Source: DAOTZU01 sp034433995 (GTDB lineage Bacteria > Chloroflexota > Anaerolineae > UBA1429). From it: a stretch of DNA of 5,089 nucleotides. Position 1 is the first letter of the stretch. Each line of letters opens with the position of its first letter. The stretch spans positions 1 to 5,089 of the forward strand of contig DAOTZU010000167.1 of NCBI GenBank assembly GCA_034433995.1. The letters run 5' to 3'. Below the pieces are notes generated by a model, which did not search any database, had not been told where the DNA came from, and saw only the letters and a list, made by a program, of their open reading frames with translations. Made by a program: the position numbers and the translations under genes. This document shows, in pieces, positions 1-4,961 of the stretch.

Positions 1-464
1 AGGGCAGCCATGGTGCGAGTTTCTCCGGAAAGCGGGAGCATTTCGGCAGGCAGACGCCACAGAAGGAGCGTGCCCAGGCCCGCCACGAGGGAACCCTCCA
101 AGCCACCGAAAAGCAGCACAGCCAGGCCCACCGGCACGAGCAGGAAATAAATGGCCAGCGGCATCTCACCCCAGAAAACGGTGAGCAGGACGATGGTAAA
201 ACAACCCAAGACGAGCCACCAGGCGGTGAACCGGTAACTATGGTGCGCCGTTAAGCGGCCCAAAGAAGGAACCAACCAGAGCAAGATCCCCAAAGCCGCG
301 CCCCGTGCCAGATGGCCGAAATAGGGCATGGCGGCAAAGAGCAGGAACCCGGCCACCGAGAGGCCGGTGAGCGCCAGGGTCAACGATTCTTGGCGCAGCT
401 CTTCTCGCATCGCCGCAAGCTCCGGCGCAGCGACGAGCGGTCTCTCCGCTGAGGATGCGCTCAT
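1..464 (-). CDS. Partial multi-span membrane protein (N-terminal 154 residues)
   Basis: The gene reads leftwards and is cut by the window edge, so only the N-terminus is present and no stop is seen. The ATG at 462-464 is chosen because GAGGAG lies at 473-478, eight bases upstream on the minus strand. A charged, probably cytoplasmic stretch of about 26 residues is followed by about five hydrophobic segments near residues 28-49, 53-68, 79-98, 103-120 and 122-136. I see no catalytic or transport motif. An N-terminal membrane domain of this kind would suit a sensor histidine kinase or another signalling protein whose output domain lies outside the window, but that is a guess. It starts 28 bases after the dehydrogenase stop with no hairpin between them, so the two are probably co-transcribed. 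The reading frame and membrane character are well supported; the function is unknown. Confidence 0.72.
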   Translation of the reverse strand, partial: MSASSAERPLVAAPELAAMREELRQESLTLALTGLSVAGFLLFAAMPYFGHLARGAALGILLWLVPSLGRLTAHHSYRFTAWWLVLGCFTIVLLTVFWGEMPLAIYFLLVPVGLAVLLFGGLEGSLVAGLGTLLLWRLPAEMLPLSGETRTMAA

Positions 465-472
465 GCTTCGTG

Positions 473-478
473 CTCCTC
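473..478 (-). promoter_or_regulatory. Ribosome binding site of the membrane protein gene
   Basis: On the minus strand this reads GAGGAG, eight bases before the ATG at 462-464. It decides the start over the in-frame-open but biased alternative beginning further upstream in another frame. Confidence 0.65.
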
Positions 479-492
479 ATCACCAACCAAGT

Positions 493-1518
493 TCAGAGCA
501 TGATGACCACCTTGATGGCCTCTTTATTGCGCAAGAGTGCCAACCCTTCGTGGATGCGCTCCAACGGCAGCCGATGGCTGATCCAGCGGCTGAGCACCAC
601 GTGCCCCTGGGCAACGAGGGCCAACACCTCGTCATGGACCTCCTCCTCGCGCACGGGCAGATTGATGATGCGCCCCGCCGCCCGGGCGGCCTGGATCGCC
701 GACGTGGGGTGGTCATCCTCCGCCGCCACGCCGTAATTGCCCACCAGACCATCGGGGCGGATGAGGGCCAGAGCGTCCTCCAACGCCTCGCTGGAGCCCA
801 CCGCCTCGATGGCCCGATCAAAGGCGCCCAGGCCCACCTCCTTGGCCTCGTCCTCGCGGCAGGGTTTGTCGCCGGCGATATAGTTATTCGCCCCCAGATC
901 GAGGAAATCATGGCACCAACGCTCCGAGCGGCCAAAGACCACCACCTGCGGCGCCCCCAGCCAGCGCGCCCAAAAAGTGAACGCCCGGGCCACCGGCCCC
1001 GTGCCCACGATGGCCACCCACGTCTGCGGGCCGATCCCCGCCGCCCGGGCCGCCGAGAGGGTCTCTTTCAAGGTGATGATGGCGGTGGCCTCGCCGGGTT
1101 CGATCTCGTGAGGAATGATCTGCTGCTTGGCCCACATCCCGTTGGGTTTTTGTCCAGGATGATCCTCTTGCCAGGCGGCCAGGTCCGTCACCAGACCGTA
1201 TTCGGCGAACCCGCCCCAGGCCGAGGCCAGGTGAAAGCGCTCCCAATCGTACTCTGCACCCGGCCGCAATACCCGTTGGCCCGGCCGGTAGGCCCGCACC
1301 TTCGCTCCCACCTCCACCACCGTGCCCACGCTCTCGTGCCCCAAAACCAACGGCACGGGAATCTGCGAGACGAAATGGCGCGCGATGATCTTGGCGTCGG
1401 TGGAATTGCACAGGCTGCAGGCCTCGATCTTGACCAAAGCTTGGTAAGGCCCCATCTCCGGCATGGGCACCTCGCGCACGACCAGCCTCCCCGCCCCCTC
1501 CACAACCGCTGCCTTCAT
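493..1518 (-). CDS. Zinc-type medium-chain alcohol/polyol dehydrogenase (MDR superfamily)
   Basis: A complete protein of 341 residues, a normal length for this superfamily. The N-terminal GroES-like catalytic domain has the usual landmarks: C37 in a CxxCNSTD context (the CGxD-type catalytic zinc ligand), GHE at 60-62, and the conserved GTVVEVG...PGQRV stretch at 65-83. A Rossmann fold follows, with a variant dinucleotide motif GTGPVA at 172-177 in place of the more common GxGxxG. The second strand ends FGRS (195-198) without the acidic residue typical of NAD-preferring members, so NADP use is possible (inference). The four-cysteine structural zinc lobe, normally around residues 90-110, is absent; that stretch is WERFHLASAWGGFAEY-like. 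The protein should oxidise an alcohol or polyol, or reduce a carbonyl, in the cytoplasm; the substrate cannot be read from the sequence. The ATG at 1516-1518 has GGAGGAAG about nine bases upstream. Confidence 0.9.
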   Translation of the reverse strand: MKAAVVEGAGRLVVREVPMPEMGPYQALVKIEACSLCNSTDAKIIARHFVSQIPVPLVLGHESVGTVVEVGAKVRAYRPGQRVLRPGAEYDWERFHLASAWGGFAEYGLVTDLAAWQEDHPGQKPNGMWAKQQIIPHEIEPGEATAIITLKETLSAARAAGIGPQTWVAIVGTGPVARAFTFWARWLGAPQVVVFGRSERWCHDFLDLGANNYIAGDKPCREDEAKEVGLGAFDRAIEAVGSSEALEDALALIRPDGLVGNYGVAAEDDHPTSAIQAARAAGRIINLPVREEEVHDEVLALVAQGHVVLSRWISHRLPLERIHEGLALLRNKEAIKVVIML

Positions 1519-1527
1519 GGTCTAACC

Positions 1528-1535
1528 CTTCCTCC
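1528..1535 (-). promoter_or_regulatory. Ribosome binding site of the dehydrogenase gene
   Basis: On the minus strand this reads GGAGGAAG, a strong Shine-Dalgarno sequence nine bases before the ATG at 1516-1518. It fixes the dehydrogenase start. Confidence 0.75.
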
Positions 1536-1589
1536 AGCATAGAATCGGCCGCCGCCTGTTTGCCCCAGGCAGATCTTGCCTTACAGATT

Positions 1590-1603
1590 CCATGCTAGCA
1601 TGG
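1590..1603. promoter_or_regulatory. 14-bp perfect palindrome over the -10 box, candidate operator
   Basis: CCATGCTAGCATGG reads identically on both strands and covers the whole -10 hexamer of the dehydrogenase promoter (1592-1597) plus part of the spacer. A dimeric repressor bound here would block polymerase. The palindrome itself is certain; its use as an operator is inference. No regulator gene for it can be identified with confidence in the window. Confidence 0.45.
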
Positions 1604-1620
1604 CTCCGATGGGGTGTCAA
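1592..1620 (-). promoter_or_regulatory. Sigma70-type promoter of the dehydrogenase unit
   Basis: On the minus strand the -35 box is a perfect TTGACA (1615-1620) and the -10 box is TAGCAT (1592-1597), separated by 17 bases. Transcription would start near 1585 and give a leader of about 67 bases before the ATG. The fit and position relative to the gene are good, but this is a motif prediction only. Confidence 0.68.
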
Positions 1621-1648
1621 AAGGGGGAAAACAGAGGGGATCGAGAAA

Positions 1649-1683
1649 ATGCTCGCCGTCGGATTCGATCCGACGGCGAGCAT
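1649..1683. repeat. Perfect inverted repeat, 16-bp arms with 3-base loop
   Basis: The arms 1649-1664 and 1668-1683 are exactly complementary (ATGCTCGCCGTCGGAT and its complement) around TCG. The element lies between two divergent promoters, about 28 bases upstream of the dehydrogenase -35 box and 68 bases upstream of the operon promoter -35 box, so neither predicted transcript includes it. On the minus strand it is followed by a short TTTT-C run, which is weak for an intrinsic terminator. It could be a binding site for a dimeric protein, an insulator against read-through, or a copy of a dispersed palindromic repeat. Confidence 0.7.
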
Positions 1684-1750
1684 GGCCACATGGCAACACC
1701 CCCCTCAGCACGCCCAACCATTTTTCACCATCCTCGCACATCTCGTCCGT

Positions 1751-1778
1751 TTGACGCTCCGGCGGTTTGCGCTATAAT
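1751..1778 (+). promoter_or_regulatory. Near-consensus sigma70-type promoter of the riboswitch operon
   Basis: The -35 box is TTGACG (1751-1756, five of six consensus bases) and the -10 box is a perfect TATAAT (1773-1778), with a 16-base spacer. The predicted start falls near A1785, so the aptamer that begins at 1786 would sit at the extreme 5' end of the RNA. The match in position between promoter and aptamer supports both calls. Confidence 0.85.
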
Positions 1779-1785
1779 CTGTTCA

Positions 1786-1853
1786 GGCGATGAGGCTCGC
1801 CGTGGGCATTTGCCGCACAAAGCGTCCGACCGTTAGGACTGATAGCCTCTACC
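1786..1853 (+). promoter_or_regulatory. Fluoride riboswitch aptamer (crcB motif type)
   Basis: The 5' part GGCGATGAGGCTCGCC (1786-1801) and the 3' part CTGATAGCCTCTAC (1839-1852) closely match what I recall of the Thermotoga petrophila fluoride aptamer. P1 pairs 1786-1789 with 1798-1801. The pseudoknot pairs GAGGCT (1792-1797) with AGCCTC (1844-1849). A second stem pairs GTCC (1824-1827) with GGAC (1836-1839). The CAAAGC stretch (1818-1823) corresponds to the aptamer's joining strand. An extra hairpin (1802-1818, GTG GGC / GCC G CAC around ATTT) is inserted between P1 and this joiner. In the known aptamer, fluoride is held by three magnesium ions coordinated by backbone phosphates near the GAUG and the UGAU stretches, both present here. 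Ligand binding normally turns the downstream genes on. Identification rests on sequence memory and base pairing, not a covariance search. Confidence 0.9.
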
Positions 1854-1890
1854 CTGGGGGTTACCCCCAGAAGGTAGAGGCTCTTCTTTT
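1844..1890 (+). terminator. Riboswitch-controlled intrinsic terminator (attenuator)
   Basis: AGCCTCTACC (1844-1853) pairs with GGTAGAGGCT (1873-1882). An inner stem CTGGGGG (1854-1860) pairs with CCCCCAG (1864-1870) around the loop TTA, with AA bulged at 1871-1872. CTTCTTTT (1883-1890) supplies the U-rich tail. The first arm contains the whole 3' pseudoknot strand of the aptamer (1844-1849), so the aptamer fold and the terminator cannot form together. This is the expected layout of an ON switch: ligand keeps the pseudoknot and transcription continues. There is no gene upstream on this strand for it to terminate, which supports attenuation. Confidence 0.92.
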
Positions 1891-1894
1891 GGAG
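1891..1894 (+). promoter_or_regulatory. Ribosome binding site of the first CPxC/CxxH gene
   Basis: GGAG directly follows the terminator's U tract and lies six bases before the GTG at 1901. It decides the start in favour of GTG 1901 over the in-frame ATG at 1790, which lies inside the aptamer. Confidence 0.7.
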
Positions 1895-1900
1895 CCGCTG

Positions 1901-2698
1901 GTGAGTTGGGACGGTTTCGGTCTGGCCGAGATCCATTTGCGCCGTGCTTTGCGCCAGGACGGCTGCCCGGTATGCCGGTGTGTCGCTGAAGCAGAGAGAC
2001 GGTACATATGGTTCCTCCTCAGCGAGTCGGTCAACGACATCAGCACCCGTCGGCGCTTGGCGCAGAGCATGGGGCTTTGCGCCCTCCATGCCACATTGAT
2101 GCTGACCATGGAGATTGAGGAATGGGGCACTCCCTTGGGGACCAGCATCATCTATGAGGGGTTGGCCGGCCAGCTGTTACACCACGTGCAGGAGGCGCGG
2201 GAGCTTTTGGCCCAGCATCCAGGAAGGGCAGGACAAACATGGTGGCGAGGCATTGGGGGCCGAGGAGCGGCAAAGGCGGCCAAATGCCTCACTCCCCAGA
2301 AGATCTGCCGAGTCTGTGAGATCGGCCAGGAATCCGCCAAGCACTATGCTGAGACGCTGGCAGATATGGTGGCCATCCCCAAGTTTCAAGAGATGTACGC
2401 ATCCTCTGCTGGTGTCTGTTTGCCACATCTGCGTTTAATGGTAAGCGAGGCCCCAGATAGTCCCGGCCTGGATTATCTCCTGGAGCGCGCCTCGGCGCGC
2501 CTGACCAGCCTGCGCGATGCCCTCAAGGCCCTCCAGGATGATCTCTGCACACCGAGCAAGACCCGCCCGGCCGATAATTTCCGCGCCTTACGCGAGGCCC
2601 TATCCTTTTTTACAGGGGCCGAGGCCGGTTTTACCGCTTCTTTTACATATGGAGCGAGCGAGAACCAAGATGAGCAAAAGAACCAAAACCTACTTTGA
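1901..2698 (+). CDS. CPxC/CxxH double-module protein, DUF6062-like, paralogue 1
   Basis: A 265-residue protein of unknown function when started at GTG 1901. The ATG at 1790 is in frame but is the conserved GATG of the aptamer and would make the terminator hairpin coding. Module 1 has GCPVC (C22, C25), Y35, a SESVND stretch (41-46), and C60-x-x-H63. An IIYE segment (83-86) is shared with paralogue 3. Module 2 has C136-R-V-C139, Y149 and a VCLPH motif (C173, H176); its first pair is CRVC, where both other paralogues keep CPVC. Three Cys and one His per module could bind zinc or another metal, or act in redox chemistry; this is inference. There is no signal peptide or membrane segment, so it is probably cytoplasmic. 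The spacer between modules (about 105-130) is rich in Gly, Arg and Ala. The family resembles DUF6062. Its 3' end overlaps the next gene. Confidence 0.82.
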   Translation: MSWDGFGLAEIHLRRALRQDGCPVCRCVAEAERRYIWFLLSESVNDISTRRRLAQSMGLCALHATLMLTMEIEEWGTPLGTSIIYEGLAGQLLHHVQEARELLAQHPGRAGQTWWRGIGGRGAAKAAKCLTPQKICRVCEIGQESAKHYAETLADMVAIPKFQEMYASSAGVCLPHLRLMVSEAPDSPGLDYLLERASARLTSLRDALKALQDDLCTPSKTRPADNFRALREALSFFTGAEAGFTASFTYGASENQDEQKNQNLL

Positions 2699-3401
2699 CC
2701 TGCGCGATGCCTTTGCCCTGCCAGGCTGCCCGATATGCCGCCTGAAGGCCGAATTCACCGAGCAGTTTCTGGACGGGATCATCTATGAGAAGGTGAACGA
2801 CCCCGGTCTGCGCCACAAGCTCCGCCAGGCGCGGGGCTTCTGCAGCGAGCACGCCCAAGGCCTGGTGCGCAAGGGGGCAGCCCTGGGGGTGGCCATCATG
2901 ATGCGCGATGTGCTGCGCCAGGTGCTCAAGGCGCTGGATGAAGGACATTTCCAGCCCCTGCCCGCGCTATCCATGGCGCGTCTGAAGGAGGCCGCCCAAC
3001 CGCATCGCCCCCGCGCCGCCACAGCGGCGCTGGTGGCCACGTTGGTCCCGCAGAGTCCTTGCCCCGTTTGTGCCCACGTGGCAGAGATGGAAGAGGTTTA
3101 TTGCGGCACCTTTGCGGAGAATCTGTTGGGCGAGGGCGGCCTTTTACCCCTCTACCGGGATTCCGATGGCCTTTGCTTGCCCCACTTTTGCCAAGTGTTG
3201 GCCCGCGTGAGCCACGCCGACGTTTTCCAGGCCCTGGTCAGCGTGCAACGCGACCTCTGGGCTCGCCTGGAGGCCCAACTCTCCGAATCCATCCGCAAAA
3301 GCGACTATCGTTTCAGCGACGAGGCCTTGGGCGATGAGGCCGGCTCCTGGTTGCGCGCCCTCGCCGCCATGTCGGGCGCACGCCTACGACATCAAGATTG
3401 A
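2670..3401 (+). CDS. CPxC/CxxH double-module protein, DUF6062-like, paralogue 2
   Basis: A 243-residue protein homologous to its two neighbours. Module 1 has GCPIC (C20, C23), E28, a YEKVND stretch (39-44) and C58-x-x-H61. Module 2 has CPVC (C131, C134), E141, Y144 and DGLCLPH (C169, H172). The linker between modules is Pro- and Ala-rich. The ATG at 2670 is preferred because it leaves 18 residues before the GCP motif, as in paralogue 3. An ATG at 2649 would add MERARTK and is the alternative. Either start overlaps the end of the upstream gene (29 bases from 2670), and the only GGAG is 15 bases away, so translation is probably coupled. It lacks the C-terminal FF/FFAGE-like segment of its neighbours and ends soon after the shared region. 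The role is unknown; a metal-binding cytoplasmic protein is the most natural reading. Confidence 0.82.
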   Translation: MSKRTKTYFDLRDAFALPGCPICRLKAEFTEQFLDGIIYEKVNDPGLRHKLRQARGFCSEHAQGLVRKGAALGVAIMMRDVLRQVLKALDEGHFQPLPALSMARLKEAAQPHRPRAATAALVATLVPQSPCPVCAHVAEMEEVYCGTFAENLLGEGGLLPLYRDSDGLCLPHFCQVLARVSHADVFQALVSVQRDLWARLEAQLSESIRKSDYRFSDEALGDEAGSWLRALAAMSGARLRHQD

Positions 3402-3404
3402 TCC

Positions 3405-4265
3405 ATGAAGATGGATATCGCCACAGCGATCCTCAAGGCCGTGTTGGAACAGGCAGGCTGTCCCCTCTGCCGCCTGAACGGCGAGTTCGAGCGGCGCTAT
3501 GTACAGACGTTGTTGGATGAATACGTAAACGACGGCCCCACGCGCCTGGCTTTTGGCCGCAGCCAAGGCCTTTGCGCCTGGCATGCCTGGCTCTACCAAG
3601 GCACCGAACAACGTCTGCGCGGGGATGGTCTCAAGACGGCCATCATCTATGAGAGCCTTGGCACAGTGGTGCAACAGACGCTGGCCGATTATCACGCCAC
3701 CCCCGCACCGACCGGGGCACGCGGCAGCTGGCGCAATGTTCTCCGCCGGGGATTAGCCCACTGCGGGCGCTGGGGACGCCGGCTGGCGGCGCGTCTCGAC
3801 GACCACGCTCCGGGCGCGGCCCTGGGGAAACGGCTGGCGCCCATGGACGAATGTCCGGTGTGTGCCATGCTCCGGCGACGGGAAGAACTATACCTGGGCA
3901 AACTGGTGGAGGGGTTGGCCGATCCCCAGTTCTTGTCCCGGTTTATGGCCTCCGATGGCCTCTGCCTGCCCCATCTGCGCCGGGCCTTGGCCTGCGCTTC
4001 CGATATAGAGCAGGTGCATGCTCTGGTCACGGCTGCACAGGTGCACCTTGGCGCTTTGCTCACCCATGCGCGAGCCTATTTGGAGAAGCACCGCTGGGCA
4101 GATCGGCCAGAACTACGACAGCCCTGGGAGGAAGCTTCCTGGATCAGGCTGGTGGCCTTTTTTGCAGGCGAGGCCAAAGGCGAGGAGGACGATCCCTTGT
4201 GGGATCTGCGCCATCAAGCTCTGGAGCGCTACCACATGCGCCCCAGAGGCGCGCCATCTGGGTAA
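3405..4265 (+). CDS. CPxC/CxxH double-module protein, DUF6062-like, paralogue 3
   Basis: A 286-residue protein, the longest of the three. Module 1 has GCPLC (C19, C22), E27, Y32, a DEYVND stretch (38-43) and GLC57-x-x-H60, then an IIYE segment (80-83) like paralogue 1. A long Arg-rich linker (about 104-145) follows. Module 2 has CPVC (C150, C153), E160, Y163 and DGLCLPH (C187, H190). A C-terminal extension with WIRLVAFFAGE resembles the end of paralogue 1. The ATG at 3405 comes three bases after the preceding stop and has no recognisable Shine-Dalgarno sequence, so it is probably translated by re-initiation; an in-frame ATG at 3411 is the alternative. No export signal or membrane span is seen. 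Function unknown. The conserved Cys/His set suggests metal binding, which the sequence alone cannot prove. Confidence 0.84.
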   Translation: MKMDIATAILKAVLEQAGCPLCRLNGEFERRYVQTLLDEYVNDGPTRLAFGRSQGLCAWHAWLYQGTEQRLRGDGLKTAIIYESLGTVVQQTLADYHATPAPTGARGSWRNVLRRGLAHCGRWGRRLAARLDDHAPGAALGKRLAPMDECPVCAMLRRREELYLGKLVEGLADPQFLSRFMASDGLCLPHLRRALACASDIEQVHALVTAAQVHLGALLTHARAYLEKHRWADRPELRQPWEEASWIRLVAFFAGEAKGEEDDPLWDLRHQALERYHMRPRGAPSG

Positions 4266-4304
4266 GAGCCAAGGCCTCCCGCAAGCCCACACGAGTTATA
4301 CCAG

Positions 4305-4310
4305 AAAGGG
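4305..4310 (+). promoter_or_regulatory. Ribosome binding site of the coiled-coil gene
   Basis: AAAGGG lies eight bases before the ATG at 4319. It supports that start over in-frame upstream codons, which would overlap most of paralogue 3's C-terminus in another frame. Confidence 0.55.
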
Positions 4311-4318
4311 ACACGCCG

Positions 4319-4909
4319 ATGTCTCAGGCTTTGCCAGAACCGAGCACCCAGGATTTCGAGCGCCAATTCTTTCCGGCTGCCGAGGTCGTCACGCTCACCC
4401 TGCCGCTCTTGAAAGAATCCTACGACGAGATGGTCGCCCTGATCGAGCGGAACGGCTGGGAGCTGGAAAAGGGCTTCCGGATCCTTCTGGCCCAAGGGTA
4501 CGCCTATGCCAAGGGCGAGATCTTGTTACAGGCGGATGAGGAGACGGCTCAACGGATGCTCCAAAACCTCCTGGAGCGCGAATCTACGTACGCCGTACTC
4601 AAATTCGAAACGTTTCACTTGATGCGCGATAATCAAACCCTGGAGATGCGCGAGGCCGCCTTGCGCAATGCCGTTAGCGGTTTGGAGCAAGCGGTCTCCC
4701 GTCTACGCCGCGAGAACGAGACGCTCCGCGCCGAGGTGCAACGTCTGCAAGGGGAAACCCGGTTGGGGCAAGAGGGCGCCTCGTCCGAGAGGCCTGCAAG
4801 CCCCCAGGCCAGGAGAAAAGGCCCTTTCTGCTCCTTGTTGCAGAAACTGGGCTGGCGCGGGCCCTCATCGCCTGTGCGGCTATCCTCTGGCAAGCCCGGC
4901 TCCGGTTGA
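4319..4909 (+). CDS. Coiled-coil protein with leucine heptads and possible ribbon-helix-helix-like N-terminus
   Basis: A 196-residue protein I do not recognise. Residues 23-29 (VVTLTLP) followed by two predicted helices (about 30-44 and 48-65) separated by RNGW give a strand-helix-turn-helix order reminiscent of ribbon-helix-helix DNA-binding domains; this resemblance is weak evidence. Residues 101-143 contain leucine at 101, 108, 115, 122, 129, 136 and 143, an unbroken seven-residue spacing, with a charged RRENETLRAEVQRLQGE-like end. This strongly predicts a parallel coiled-coil dimer or oligomer. The last 50 residues are basic and rich in Ser, Pro and Gly, probably disordered. It lies 53 bases after paralogue 3 with no hairpin between, so it should belong to the same riboswitch-controlled operon. 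It could be a DNA-binding regulator, a scaffold or a partner of the CPxC/CxxH proteins. Confidence 0.78.
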   Translation: MSQALPEPSTQDFERQFFPAAEVVTLTLPLLKESYDEMVALIERNGWELEKGFRILLAQGYAYAKGEILLQADEETAQRMLQNLLERESTYAVLKFETFHLMRDNQTLEMREAALRNAVSGLEQAVSRLRRENETLRAEVQRLQGETRLGQEGASSERPASPQARRKGPFCSLLQKLGWRGPSSPVRLSSGKPGSG

Positions 4910-4927
4910 GGCACGGCCCCATTAAAC

Positions 4928-4961
4928 GCGCATCGCCAAGTCGCAGTTCTTGGCGATGCGC
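4928..4961. terminator. 13-bp-stem hairpin after the operon, probable terminator
   Basis: GCGCATCGCCAAG (4928-4940) and CTTGGCGATGCGC (4949-4961) are perfectly complementary around an eight-base loop. It begins 18 bases after the last stop codon of the operon, where a terminator is expected. There is no U tract on the plus side. On the minus side it is followed by GTTTAATG, so it may end a leftward transcript instead, or work both ways. Confidence 0.55.

Noticed and set aside
328..1542. A long plus-strand open frame of about 404 codons opposite the dehydrogenase
   Set aside because: It is antisense to a clearly recognisable dehydrogenase, is rich in Arg, His, Pro and Gly without any family motif, and is a common by-product of high-GC coding sequence.
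1655..1677. A tRNA T-arm-like sequence (GGATTCGATCC) within the 1649-1683 hairpin
   Set aside because: The loop does not fit the TTCRANY consensus with a proper 5-bp stem, and there is no acceptor, D or anticodon arm around it.
1790..1900. An in-frame ATG at 1790 that would lengthen paralogue 1 by 37 residues
   Set aside because: It lies about five bases from the predicted transcription start, inside the conserved GATG of the aptamer, and translation would run through the aptamer and terminator. GTG 1901 has a Shine-Dalgarno sequence and matches the N-terminal length of the paralogues.
3851..4318. An upstream extension of the coiled-coil gene in the same frame
   Set aside because: It overlaps over 400 bases of paralogue 3, whose CPVC and DGLCLPH motifs show which frame is real. 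The ATG at 4319 has an AAAGGG ribosome binding site.
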